Assembly: GCF_003316845.1 (NCBI RefSeq)
Contig: NZ_QMIK01000001.1
Location: 124,001 to 188,000, forward strand
Direction: 5' to 3'
DNA length: 64,000 bases
DNA from: Cognataquiflexum aquatile
Lineage (GTDB): Bacteria > Bacteroidota > Bacteroidia > Cytophagales > Cyclobacteriaceae
This document shows, piece after piece, positions 14,486 to 23,445 of the stretch. The notes under the pieces are model-generated. The model searched no databases, had not been told where the DNA came from, and saw nothing but the letters and a program-made list of their open reading frames with translations. Every line of letters begins with the position of its first letter. The stretch's first letter is position 1. The translations under genes and the position numbers were made by a program.

Positions 14486-15108
14486 CAATAGGAATAAGCC
14501 CATTCAAAAGTAAATTCCGAGTAAAAAATCGGCCTTAGCCAAAACAAAGAGTTTGGATTTTTGAAGGTGGATAGGATTTGGCTAAAGCCGGGGAGCAGGG
14601 TGGTTTTATTTCCCCTCCAGCTAAAGCAGGAGGAAATTTAATAGGAAAAATAAGTCTTATTGAAATCATTATTAAGATATTCTAAGCTCAGGTGATGTCA
14701 TTGGTAGTTCAATAGGAATGTGGCTTTAGCCCATTCACAAGTAAATTCCGAGTAAAAAATTGGCTTTAGCCAAAACGATGAGATTGGATTTTTGAAGATG
14801 GATAGCATTTGGCTAAAGCCGGGGAGCAAGGTGGTTTTACTTCCCCTCCAGCTAAAGCAGGAGGAAATTTAATCGGAAAAATAAGTCTTATTGAAATCAT
14901 TATTAAGATATTCTAAGCTCAGGTGATGTCATTGGTAGTTCAATAGGAATGTGGCTTTAGCCCATTCACAAGTAAATGCCGAGTAAAAAATCGGCTTTAG
15001 ACAAAACAAAGAGTTTGGATTTTTGAAGGTGGATAGGATTTGGCTAAAGCCGGGGAGCTCAGTGGTTTTATTTCCCCTCCAGCTAAAGCAGGAGGAAATT
15101 TAATCGAA
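14486..15108. repeat. Large tandem repeat, three ~230-bp units
   Basis: Units start at 14486, 14710 and 14941 (spacings 224 and 231); the third is cut off near 15108. Each contains CAATAGGAAT, GGCTTTAGCCCATTC, AAGTAAATTCCGAGTAAAAA, TTGGCTAAAGCCGGGGAGC and CCAGCTAAAGCAGGAGGAAA. Unit 1 lacks seven bases in the first GGCTTTAGCC. Copies 1 and 2 share an almost unchanged end (AAGTCTTATTGAAATCATTA... to TCATTGGTAGTT). GGCTTTAGCC is itself a near-palindrome and is the inverse of the GGCTAAAGCC motif, so every unit carries several arms that can pair. No open frame of note crosses it. Confidence 0.92.
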
Positions 15109-15129
15109 AAAAAAGAATAACCCCTTTCA

Positions 15130-15831
15130 CTAAAACAAACTTCCCTGTACAGGTTGTACTTTTTGAGCCTGAAACGTTCCTTTGAGCATGTCTTGGAGCA
15201 ATCGGTTGAAAGAGGGTTTCCAGGTTTCTAGGTTGATTTTGGCCTCTTTTCCTTCGAATCCAACCGGACCCAACAGCCTTTCATATCCTACCAACATGGC
15301 CCATATTGTGTAAAAAGTAGCCTCGGGCTGTAATTCAGGCCTGATGCTTCCGTCTTTTATTCCCTGAACGACCATTTGGGTGCCGATTTTGCCACAATCA
15401 TGGTGGACCTCAAGGAGCTTTTGAAAATGCTCACTTGCCAAAACCAAAGGATCGATATTTGACTTCAGGTTTTCATCATTGTAAAGCTGTACCAAGCCCA
15501 TGAAATTCAAAATGGCATCATAAAACATGCGGTTGTTTTTGGCAAACTTGAAGTAATTGTTTGAAAGTTCTATCAGCATGTCCAGCCCGTTTCTGCCTTT
15601 GATTTTGATGATATCGCGGAATACGTCTTTCAGTTCATCGAAGGCTTTTTTGGTCACCGCCATGTACAGGTCTTCTTTGTTTTTATAATAAAAATAGGTG
15701 AGTCCTTTGCTTATTTTGGAAGCTTTGGCCACATCTTCCATTTTGGTGGCATGATAACCTTTCTCTGTAAAAAGCTTAATTGAAGCCTCTAAAATCAATT
15801 TTTCTTTCTGTTGTCTTTCCTGAGCTCCCAT
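15130..15831 (-). CDS. TetR-family transcriptional regulator
   Basis: A 233-residue TetR/AcrR regulator. The N-terminal helix-turn-helix (~10-57) is canonical: I-L-E-A-S-I-K-L-F-T-E-K-G-Y-H-A-T-K-M-E-D-V-A, then K-G-L-T-Y-F-Y-Y-K-N-K-E-D-L-Y. The C-terminal ligand-binding half is helical and of ordinary length. It lies downstream of, not divergent from, the acyl-CoA genes and is separated from them by 1 kb of repeats. TetR proteins often control fatty-acid breakdown in Bacteroidota, so regulation of the 8.8-14 kb genes by an acyl-CoA is possible but unproven. Confidence 0.92.
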   Translation of the reverse strand: MGAQERQQKEKLILEASIKLFTEKGYHATKMEDVAKASKISKGLTYFYYKNKEDLYMAVTKKAFDELKDVFRDIIKIKGRNGLDMLIELSNNYFKFAKNNRMFYDAILNFMGLVQLYNDENLKSNIDPLVLASEHFQKLLEVHHDCGKIGTQMVVQGIKDGSIRPELQPEATFYTIWAMLVGYERLLGPVGFEGKEAKINLETWKPSFNRLLQDMLKGTFQAQKVQPVQGSLF

Positions 15832-16061
15832 ATTTAAATAGTATTCGAATTAGGGTCAAAGATATTAAACGTTGGTCATAATTCCCTCCTGAATTTTTTT
15901 AAATTGGTATGAGTAAAATATACTTGTTTGAGATATTCCTGAAAAAGAAAAATGAGTATCCGCAATGTTGCACGTTGGGCTATAGGAGATTGTATCGAAT
16001 GCGGGTACACATTAAAAAGAATGGAATTGGCATTGAAAATAGGTAATAAGAAAAATAAACC

Positions 16062-16090
16062 CCAAAAAAAAGCCCTGAAAATCAGGGCCT
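16062..16090 (-). terminator. Rho-independent terminator of tyrS
   Basis: On the minus strand a seven-base-pair stem GCCCTGA/TCAGGGC (16072-16088, loop of three) is followed by eight T residues. It sits nine bases after the tyrS stop. The gap 15832-16098 otherwise carries only the upstream region of the TetR gene; an open frame at 15952-16179 is not credible because it runs through this hairpin into tyrS. Confidence 0.85.
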
Positions 16091-16098
16091 ACATTGGT

Positions 16099-17391
16099 TT
16101 AATCGACTTTGATGATGTAATAATTCTTCTTTCCTTTTTGTACCAACAGGTATTTTCCCTGAAGGAGATTTTGGGATAAAGCTGCATTTGGATCGCTTAC
16201 TTTCTCTTTGTTGATCGAAACCCCGCCACCTTGGATCATTTTTCTTGCCTCACCTTTGGAAGGAAAGATAAGTCCATTGGTTTTTTCTGACAAAAGGTCT
16301 ACCACATTTGCAGCCGACTCATACTCAGATTTGGAAATCTCTGCCTGTGGTACGCCATCAAACACCTGTAGGAATGTCCGTTCATTGAGTGTGGCGAGGT
16401 CCTCTGTGGATGATTTCCCAAAAAGAATTTCTGAGGCTTTTACCGCCATGTTGTATTCATTTTCGCCATGGACCATGATGGTAACCTGCTTGGCGATTTC
16501 TTTTTGGATTACCCTGAGGTGAGGAGCTTCTGTCTGTTCTTTTTCCAAGTTTAGAACAGTTTCCTGATCCAAAACCGTGAAAATCCTGATATACTTAGAC
16601 GCATCCTCATCAGAGACATTCAGCCAAAACTGGTAAAACGCATAAGGTGAGGTCTTTTCAGGATCGAGCCAAACGGAACCGCTTTCAGTCTTTCCAAACT
16701 TAGTACCGTCTGCTTTGGTGATCAAAGGAACCGTCAAGGCATAGGCACTTCCCCCTTCCATTTTGCGGATCAATTCTGTCCCGGTGACGATATTTCCCCA
16801 TTGGTCAGAACCCCCGAGTTGGATGGCTACATCCTTGTTTTTCCACAAATGATAGAAATCGTATCCTTGGATCAGTTGGTACGAAAACTCTGTAAATGAC
16901 AGGCCATTTCCGTCTTCCAACCTTCTTTTGACCGAATCCTTGGCCATCATGTAGTTGACGGTAATGTATTTGCCTACATCCCGGATGAACTCCAAAAATG
17001 AAAATTGGGACATCCAATCGTAATTATTCACCAGTTCGGCCTTATTCAAAGTTCCTTCTCTGAAGTCCAAAAAATGGGACAATTGCTTCTGAAGGCATGA
17101 CACGTTGTGGTCCAAAGTGGCTTTGTCCAAAAGATTTCTTTCTGCTGACTTGAAACTCGGATCACCGATCATCCCTGTAGCCCCTCCCACGAGCGCATAA
17201 GGTTTGTGGCCCGCCCTTTGGAAATGGAGCAAAGTCATCACCCCGACAAGGTGACCGATATGCAGTGAATCAGCTGTCGGATCGAATCCAAGGTAGGCAG
17301 ATGCCATTCCTTTGTTCAGGTATTCTTCGATCTCCGGGGTCATATCCTGAAGCATTCCTCTCCAGCGCAGCTCTTCAATAAAGTTATTCAT
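16099..17391 (-). CDS. tyrS: Tyrosyl-tRNA synthetase
   Basis: A 430-residue class I aminoacyl-tRNA synthetase that charges tRNA-Tyr. The HIGH motif is at ~44-47 (S-L-H-I-G-H-L), with G-F-D-P-T-A before it. The tyrosine pocket is visible (Y-D-F-Y-H-L and G-G-S-D-Q-W-G-N-I), and the KMSKS loop is K-F-G-K-T near 230, usual for bacterial TyrS. The C-terminal S4-like RNA-binding domain is intact ([14 protein letters not shown]). I chose ATG 17391 (M-N-N-F-I-E-E-L); a longer reading from 17442 would run across the promoter-like box at 17417. Single transcription unit with its own terminator. Confidence 0.97.
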   Translation of the reverse strand: MNNFIEELRWRGMLQDMTPEIEEYLNKGMASAYLGFDPTADSLHIGHLVGVMTLLHFQRAGHKPYALVGGATGMIGDPSFKSAERNLLDKATLDHNVSCLQKQLSHFLDFREGTLNKAELVNNYDWMSQFSFLEFIRDVGKYITVNYMMAKDSVKRRLEDGNGLSFTEFSYQLIQGYDFYHLWKNKDVAIQLGGSDQWGNIVTGTELIRKMEGGSAYALTVPLITKADGTKFGKTESGSVWLDPEKTSPYAFYQFWLNVSDEDASKYIRIFTVLDQETVLNLEKEQTEAPHLRVIQKEIAKQVTIMVHGENEYNMAVKASEILFGKSSTEDLATLNERTFLQVFDGVPQAEISKSEYESAANVVDLLSEKTNGLIFPSKGEARKMIQGGGVSINKEKVSDPNAALSQNLLQGKYLLVQKGKKNYYIIKVD

Positions 17392-17416
17392 GGGAAACTC
17401 TGATTTTTTGAAGGTG

Positions 17417-17424
17417 CAAATATA
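17417..17424 (-). promoter_or_regulatory. Candidate -7 box of tyrS
   Basis: On the minus strand TATATTTG fits the Bacteroidota TAnnTTTG -7 consensus and lies 25 bases before the tyrS ATG. A clear -33 TTG element was not found at the expected distance, so this is moderate evidence. Confidence 0.45.
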
Positions 17425-17660
17425 GTTTTTTGAATTCCTCATTCAGAGAAATAGTGCGAATTCTTGAACCTGAAATTGAATTCCCTTTCCAAATACTTGT
17501 CACAGAGGGATTGATTTTGGCCGTAAGTGAACATTAAAGACCGTCTTCGGACAAAGGGGAGTGATTAAATGTCGTTTTTTCAATAATTTCAAGCCTTTCT
17601 TTGGCTTGATCCTTGTCGTGCTGCATTTATTGTCCAAAGCCACTCCATACTATAACCAAA

Positions 17661-20024
17661 ATGATTTCAAATTACTTTAAGGTTTCCCTGAGAAATATCA
17701 TCCGTCACAAAAGCTATTCCCTCATCAATGTTGTCGGTTTGGGAGTTGGATTGGCAACTTGCCTGCTTATTTTTCTTTGGATCCATGACGAATGGAAATT
17801 TGACCGATTCCACAGCAACTCCGATAGAATTTTTACAGTCATGCTTAACAATACCTATGCGGACGGTTCCATATCCTCTTATGGCGCTACCCCGGTGAAT
17901 CTCGCTGAGGTGATAAAAAGTGACATTCCGGAGGTGGAGATTGTTTCACAGACAAGCATGGACGCCGAGCTTCTCTTAAAATCCGGAGATAAGGCATTCC
18001 TTCAAAATGGCATTTACAGTGATCCCGGGTTGTTTCAGATTTTCAGTTTTCCCGTTGTAAAAGGAGACAAGGTGAATCCCCTTGCCAACAGAAAAGTCAT
18101 CGCCATTTCAGAAAGCCTCTCCAAAAAATTATTTGGAAGTGCTGATCCAATAGGGAAATTCATTCTGGTGAATGGGAGGCATGAGTTGACAGTCGGGAGT
18201 GTCTTCTTGGATGTACCTTCAAATTCAAGTATCAAGTTTGATTTTGTCCTGCCATTTGACCTATTCAAAGAAGAAAACCCTTGGACCAGAAATTGGCAGA
18301 GTGGGGGATCACGAACTTACGTCGCCTTGCACGAGGAGGCCGATCTGGATGCGACAAATCAAAAAATTTCCAACTTGATCAAGAAAAACTGTGCTGAATG
18401 TACCAGCACGCCCTTTTTATTCCAGTTTACAAAATCCAGGCTTTACAACAAATTTGAAAACGGACAAATTGCCGGAGGAAGAATAGACCAAGTATGGCTG
18501 TTTTCTGTGATCGGTATTTTGATTCTTGTCATGGCCTGCATCAATTTTATGAACCTAGCCACTGCAAGATCCACCACACGTAGCAAAGAGATCGGTATAA
18601 GGAAAGCGATCGGTGCAGGAAAAACAGGTTTGGTAAAGCAATTCCTCCTTGAATCCATGCTGCTATCATTTTTTGGTCTCCTAGTAGCCATAGCTTTGGT
18701 CAGTCTGATTTTGCCTTATTTCAATGAATTGACAGAGAAAAATATTTCTTTGGAAAATACCGATTCAATAATCCTCTTGGGAGTAGTTATAATGACTTTG
18801 GCTTGTGGCCTTTTGGCAGGGTCTTATCCTGCTTTTTTTCTTTCTTCCTTCAGACCTGTGGCGGTTTTAAAAGGGGATTCGGGTTCACAGTTAAAAGGAA
18901 CAACCTTAAGAAAATCCCTGGTAGTAGGTCAATTGGCTTTGTCCACTATTTTGATCATATGCAGCTTGGCTGTATACAAGCAAATTGAGTTTATCAGCAA
19001 CAAGAACCTTGGATACCAAAAGGAACAAATTATAGTAATTATTGCCCAAGAGTCCATTTTGAAAAATCACGGGGCTTTTAAAAATGATCTCCAAAATTTT
19101 GTGGGGATAGAAAGTGTGGGCCTTGGGGGAAGTGATATTCTGTCAATCCCTATCACTGCCAATGATATTTCCTGGAATGGTAAGTCTGAAAGTGATAACA
19201 TCACCTTCAAAATTCTCCGCTGTGATGAAGATTTCCTGCCTACGATGGGAATTCCATTTGTCACAGGCTCCAATTTTTCTCCGGACCAAAACCCTGAAAA
19301 CCCAAAATATATCATCAATCGAAAAGCCATGGAAGTAATGGGAATCTCCCAAGATGAAATAATCGGGTCTGAGTTGGAGGCTTGGCATGGTCTGGGTCAG
19401 GTGATCGGTGTTACGGAAGATTTTCACAACAATAACCTGAGGGAAAACATCGAGCCGATGGTTTTTTTGTACAGCCCAAACCTCGGATTCCACTACTATG
19501 TCAGGACAAATCCCAATTATGGGATGGAGGAAATTTTGAGCCATATGGAAGCAACGATGAAAAAATATAGCCCTGATTATCCTTTTGAGTATACTTTTTT
19601 GGATGAAGCATTCCAAAGAGAATACCAAATGGAACAGGTGATAGGCAAGCTTTCCATGGGATTTACGGGTATAGCTGTACTTATAGCCTGTTTGGGATTA
19701 TTCGGTCTGTCCTCATTTTCAGCCTCTAAAAGAGTCAAAGAAATGGGAATCAGAAAAGTAATGGGCGCATCCTCCGGTCAATTGATCTTATTGTTGGGAA
19801 AGGATTTTTTCAGGTTGGTTTTTATCGGTGTGCTTTTAGGGTTTCCTTTGGCATGGTATTTCTCTAAAATGTATTTGGCTGAATTTGCTTTCCATACCCA
19901 ACTCAGCGTTTGGGCATACCTGTTTACCACGATGTCATTGTTGGGGATTGCACTTCTGTCTGTTACCTACCAATCCATGAAAGCTGCCTTGTCCAATCCT
20001 GTTGATTCCCTGAGAAATGAATAA
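17661..20024 (+). CDS. ABC transporter permease, MacB/FtsX type (orphan)
   Basis: A 787-residue inner-membrane protein starting at ATG 17661 (M-I-S-N-Y-F-K-V-S-L-R-N). Layout: N-terminal transmembrane helix (~20-42), large periplasmic MacB-type domain, three helices around 280-420 with the first FtsX module (K-E-I-G-I-R-K-A-I-G-A), another membrane segment and periplasmic section, then a second FtsX module near the C-terminus (K-E-M-G-I-R-K-V-M-G-A) with three helices. This two-module form is very common in Bacteroidota, usually next to an ATPase of the LolD/MacB group. None is encoded nearby, so the ATPase must be elsewhere. Substrate unknown; such proteins move lipoproteins, peptides or drive mechanotransmission. 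Confidence 0.92.
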   Translation: MISNYFKVSLRNIIRHKSYSLINVVGLGVGLATCLLIFLWIHDEWKFDRFHSNSDRIFTVMLNNTYADGSISSYGATPVNLAEVIKSDIPEVEIVSQTSMDAELLLKSGDKAFLQNGIYSDPGLFQIFSFPVVKGDKVNPLANRKVIAISESLSKKLFGSADPIGKFILVNGRHELTVGSVFLDVPSNSSIKFDFVLPFDLFKEENPWTRNWQSGGSRTYVALHEEADLDATNQKISNLIKKNCAECTSTPFLFQFTKSRLYNKFENGQIAGGRIDQVWLFSVIGILILVMACINFMNLATARSTTRSKEIGIRKAIGAGKTGLVKQFLLESMLLSFFGLLVAIALVSLILPYFNELTEKNISLENTDSIILLGVVIMTLACGLLAGSYPAFFLSSFRPVAVLKGDSGSQLKGTTLRKSLVVGQLALSTILIICSLAVYKQIEFISNKNLGYQKEQIIVIIAQESILKNHGAFKNDLQNFVGIESVGLGGSDILSIPITANDISWNGKSESDNITFKILRCDEDFLPTMGIPFVTGSNFSPDQNPENPKYIINRKAMEVMGISQDEIIGSELEAWHGLGQVIGVTEDFHNNNLRENIEPMVFLYSPNLGFHYYVRTNPNYGMEEILSHMEATMKKYSPDYPFEYTFLDEAFQREYQMEQVIGKLSMGFTGIAVLIACLGLFGLSSFSASKRVKEMGIRKVMGASSGQLILLLGKDFFRLVFIGVLLGFPLAWYFSKMYLAEFAFHTQLSVWAYLFTTMSLLGIALLSVTYQSMKAALSNPVDSLRNE

Positions 20025-20052
20025 ACCAAGGGCATTTAGAAAGGAACTATTT

Positions 20053-21897
20053 CTACCAGGCTATCCCATAATCTTCGCCGTGGTTGCTTGAACCTCCCCA
20101 AAATGTCCCATGCTTCCAATCAAACCAAATGGCATTGAGTGGGCCTGAAGTCCTTTCAAGCATGTTTGGCTTATAGCCTCTATTTTGCAAGTCTTTTCTT
20201 ACCCAAGCAGGAACCTGATTGTTGAGCGTGATAGACCCGGGTTTTGACTCATGCGCCCCAAAGGAAGATTGGATCTGGTAATTATGGATATTGGCTGCCT
20301 CTGTAGCTTCCTGTACGGTCATCCCAAACTCGACGATATTCAAAAATAACTGCAACAAGTCCTGGTCTTGGGTATCTCCGCCCTGCACCGCAAAGGACAA
20401 GAAGGGTTTACCATCTTTCAGTGCCATACTTGGGGTCAGGGTAACCCTTGGTCTTTTTCCCGGTTCAAGGACATTGAAGGGATTGAGCCTTTCATCCAAT
20501 ACGAAACTCTGCATCCGCTGACTCATACCCACTCCTGTATTTCCTGCGATTGTGGCCGGAATCCAACCTCCTGAAGGCGTGATAGAAACAACCCATCCTT
20601 CTGCATCAGCTGCCTGTATGGATGTCGTGCCTGCAAGAAAATGGTCCAGAAAAGGATCATCTAAGCCTTGGATCGGCAGTTCAGGCCGGTCGTAGACCAA
20701 GGCTTCTTTCCTGTTTACCAAGAGATGTTTAAAAGGATTGGTTTCTCCCTGAAAAGGGTAGGGGTCACCCGGGCCGATTTCGGGATCGTTCTTTTCTTTG
20801 ATCAGTTTTGCCCGGTCTTTCGCATATTCTTTGGAAAGCAAGCCTTTCATCGGGCTTTTGGGACTAAAATCAGGGTCTCCGTAATAGAAATCCCGGTCTG
20901 AAAATGCCAAACTCATGCTTTGATAGACTGTGTTGATATAATTGGCTGAATTGTATCCCATTGACTTAAGGTCAAAATTTTCCAGGATATTCAGACTTTG
21001 GAGCAATGCCGGACCTTGGGTCCATTCCTGAAGTTTGTAGACATCTATGCCTTTGTAATTTACTTTCAGCGGTTCTTCGATTTTCACTTTCCATTTGGCA
21101 AAATCTTCCATGGTGAAAAGACCGCCCTGTTCTCTTGCGCCTCTTACAATTTCCGCAGCAATATCTCCCTTGTAAAAACGTTCATAGGCTGCATAAATGG
21201 CTTCTTTCCTCGATTTTCCGGCTGCAAGTGCGGCTTTTTCTGTGTCCACCAATTTCTTCAAAGTCTGATACAGGTCTTCCTGCACAAAGACTTCTCCAGG
21301 ATAGGGAGCTTCTCTTTCTTCTCCCAAATGGGGCAAAAACACCTTCTTTGAATAAGGCCATTCCTTGATTTTGTCCTTATTCCTTTCGATCATGTTTGCA
21401 GTCTGGGCTTCGATAGGATATCCTTTTGCCATTTCCATTGCAGGTGCGAGTATCTGTTCCAAACTCATTGTGCCATATTCGGCCAACATGGTCATCAATC
21501 CACCCGGTGTTCCGGGAGTAGTTGCTGCCAAGGGACCAAATTCTGGTGGGTAGGCCATTCCTTTTTCTTTGAAAAAATCCACTGTAGCACCTGTCGGCGC
21601 GATTCCCATGGCATTGATGGCGATGACTTTTCCGGTTTTGGGATTGTAAATCAATGCCTGTGTTTCGCCACCCCAACTCAACACATCCCACATGGTACAA
21701 ACTGCCGCTAGCATGGCGCAGGAAGCGTCTATAGCGTTTCCTCCTTGGTTGAATATCATGGCGCCGGCTGTAGCACCGAGCGGTTTTCCGGTGATGGCCA
21801 TCCAATGCTTTCCATGTAAAGGTGGTTTTTGGGTTTGTGCAAATGCACTTACAAAACAAAAACTGAGGAACAGGAGAATTAGCGGTTTTTTGATCAT
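20053..21897 (-). CDS. Gamma-glutamyltransferase family protein, divergent
   Basis: A 614-residue Ntn-hydrolase of the GGT family with a signal peptide (FLSFCFVSAFAQ). The N-terminal part has G-G-N-A-I-D-A-S-C-A and the T-P-G-T-P-G-G region. The autoprocessing/nucleophile Thr is in the A-G-T-T-S-I-Q-A-A-D-A-E-G-W-V-V-S segment (~425); classical GGTs have T-T-H-x-S-x-x-D. The small-subunit S-S-G-G equivalent reads S-G-G-W-I-P-A. These changes place it in a side group whose substrate may not be glutathione. It overlaps the preceding CarboxypepD_reg gene by four bases, so the pair is co-translated. Periplasmic. Confidence 0.88.
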   Translation of the reverse strand: MIKKPLILLFLSFCFVSAFAQTQKPPLHGKHWMAITGKPLGATAGAMIFNQGGNAIDASCAMLAAVCTMWDVLSWGGETQALIYNPKTGKVIAINAMGIAPTGATVDFFKEKGMAYPPEFGPLAATTPGTPGGLMTMLAEYGTMSLEQILAPAMEMAKGYPIEAQTANMIERNKDKIKEWPYSKKVFLPHLGEEREAPYPGEVFVQEDLYQTLKKLVDTEKAALAAGKSRKEAIYAAYERFYKGDIAAEIVRGAREQGGLFTMEDFAKWKVKIEEPLKVNYKGIDVYKLQEWTQGPALLQSLNILENFDLKSMGYNSANYINTVYQSMSLAFSDRDFYYGDPDFSPKSPMKGLLSKEYAKDRAKLIKEKNDPEIGPGDPYPFQGETNPFKHLLVNRKEALVYDRPELPIQGLDDPFLDHFLAGTTSIQAADAEGWVVSITPSGGWIPATIAGNTGVGMSQRMQSFVLDERLNPFNVLEPGKRPRVTLTPSMALKDGKPFLSFAVQGGDTQDQDLLQLFLNIVEFGMTVQEATEAANIHNYQIQSSFGAHESKPGSITLNNQVPAWVRKDLQNRGYKPNMLERTSGPLNAIWFDWKHGTFWGGSSNHGEDYGIAW

Positions 21898-22955
21898 GGC
21901 TGATTGTCGATTAATTTGGGTAGTAAAGGGTCAAAGCCCTCAAATTTGCTGTTGAATTGGGTGAATAAACTGAAAAGGGAAGAAGCTTCTTTGAGATTGA
22001 GTTTGTTGCTTTCGGCAAATGCTTCCATTTCAGCTTGGTTTTCTCCGAAAATCGTAAAAATCTTTTTCTTGTTTGTAGGGATTTCGATGACGTTTTTGCC
22101 TTCGATATAGTAATAAACGTACCTTTTTACCACCCTGTCATCAGGTTCACCCACCATCAAGGCTTGGTTGTAATTTGATTCTCTGATGGAGGCGATTGTT
22201 CTTCTGACCAAGGGCAGTTTTCCATCAACCAAGACTTCAAAAAATCCGGCTATGGGCGAACCCTCATCTTTGAAATCCATGCCATTGATAAAATACCTTG
22301 GGACTCCATGTTCTGAATCTATCCAAACAATGTTTCTCACCCTTAATCCCGGGACTGTGGTAGCATCTTCTGAATTTTCTGACCTCAGTTCAAAATTGTT
22401 ACTGTTTATGTTATACCTCACGAAATATCCCTCTATCAATTGTTCATCTTTATAGAGTAGGATGGAAGCTTTGTTCCATTTTGTATCCAAATAAAAGTTT
22501 CCCTGGAGTTTTTTTGGTTCAGGGGGAATTCCATAAATGGAATTTCCACCGATGAAGTTTGGTCTTTTGTTGAATAATTCGGTAATGTTGGTTGCTCTGA
22601 TAGTTTTTTGCAAGGCGGCACCGGTCGCATCTTCAAAGCCCATCGGAAATAAGGTGATTACTCCCAAATTCAAATCATCTTTAACCTGAATCTGTGCCTG
22701 ATAGGACTGAAATCCGCCCATTTTCACATTCAGGACATAGGTATTTGAAAAAACACTGTCTATCGTAAACTTTCCTGATTCATTGGAAACAGCAGAAAAA
22801 GCAAAATCTTTTAAAGTCACCTGAGCACCTGAGATCAATTCTTCAGTTGCCCCGTTTCTTAAGATTCCCGTCAGTGCGTACCGTTGGGCAATCAATTCCT
22901 TTGCTGAAAAAGTCAAAAACGAAACCATTAGCAATAACTTCCTGAATCTATTCAT
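21894..22955 (-). CDS. CarboxypepD_reg-like domain protein, exported
   Basis: A 353-residue exported protein. It has an N-terminal signal peptide (LLLMVSFLTFSAKELIAQ) and then a carboxypeptidase regulatory-like beta domain at ~27-110 (ALTGILRNGATEELISGAQVTL ... S-N-E-S-G-K-F-T-I-D), the fold seen at the start of TonB-dependent receptors. The rest (~120-350) is not a barrel; it contains Y-F-V-R-Y-N-I-N-S and V-V-K-R-Y-V-Y-Y-Y-I-E-G-K and has no assigned domain I recognise. It precedes and overlaps the GGT gene by four bases, so it is presumably a periplasmic or surface partner of that enzyme. Function unknown. Confidence 0.8.
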   Translation of the reverse strand: MNRFRKLLLMVSFLTFSAKELIAQRYALTGILRNGATEELISGAQVTLKDFAFSAVSNESGKFTIDSVFSNTYVLNVKMGGFQSYQAQIQVKDDLNLGVITLFPMGFEDATGAALQKTIRATNITELFNKRPNFIGGNSIYGIPPEPKKLQGNFYLDTKWNKASILLYKDEQLIEGYFVRYNINSNNFELRSENSEDATTVPGLRVRNIVWIDSEHGVPRYFINGMDFKDEGSPIAGFFEVLVDGKLPLVRRTIASIRESNYNQALMVGEPDDRVVKRYVYYYIEGKNVIEIPTNKKKIFTIFGENQAEMEAFAESNKLNLKEASSLFSLFTQFNSKFEGFDPLLPKLIDNQP

Positions 22956-23089
22956 TTTGCTTTTTATTGCGGTTTAAAGTATTGATAGTAAATAGTTAGG
23001 AATACCATTTGTTTTGTAATCTGACTATGTTATCCTACATTTAACACTTGAATATAATTATTGATTTGGAATAACAGGAACAAAATACC

Positions 23090-23434
23090 ATGTACTTATT
23101 TTTTCTTTACTTAATGGCAGGTTTTTTTGTTTTTGCAGGAACCATGCATTTTGTAAAACCAAGAATGTTCATCAAAATCATTCCTCCTTACTTTCTTCAC
23201 CCAAAGGTGTTGAATGCAGTGGCCGGAATGTTTGAAATTATTTTTGGCTTGGGGTTGTTATTTGAACCTACAAGGACAATTTCTGCAATTGGAGTGATTC
23301 TGCTCCTTTTGGCCGTTTTCCCCGCCAATATTTATATGTATCAAAAAGGTGCCAAAGGAATTCCAAAATGGGCCCTGTTCCTGAGACTACCGTTACAATT
23401 TGCGCTTATCGCCTGGGCCTATTTATATGTCTAA
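23090..23434 (+). CDS. DoxX-family small membrane protein
   Basis: A 114-residue protein with four predicted transmembrane helices. It starts Y-L-M-A-G-F-F-V-F-A-G-T-M-H-F and has the F-E-I-x-F-G-L-G-L-L and F-P-A-N-I-Y-M-Y blocks typical of DoxX/DoxX-like proteins. Members are implicated loosely in redox balance and quinone-linked oxidases; the biochemical role is unsettled. It is encoded 11 bases before the DEAD-box helicase gene and likely co-transcribed with it. Confidence 0.82.
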   Translation: MYLFFLYLMAGFFVFAGTMHFVKPRMFIKIIPPYFLHPKVLNAVAGMFEIIFGLGLLFEPTRTISAIGVILLLLAVFPANIYMYQKGAKGIPKWALFLRLPLQFALIAWAYLYV

Positions 23435-23445
23435 ACTGATTGACT

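Noticed and set aside
15952-16179. A 75-codon plus-strand frame
   Set aside because: It runs through the tyrS terminator and into tyrS on the other strand, with no family resemblance.
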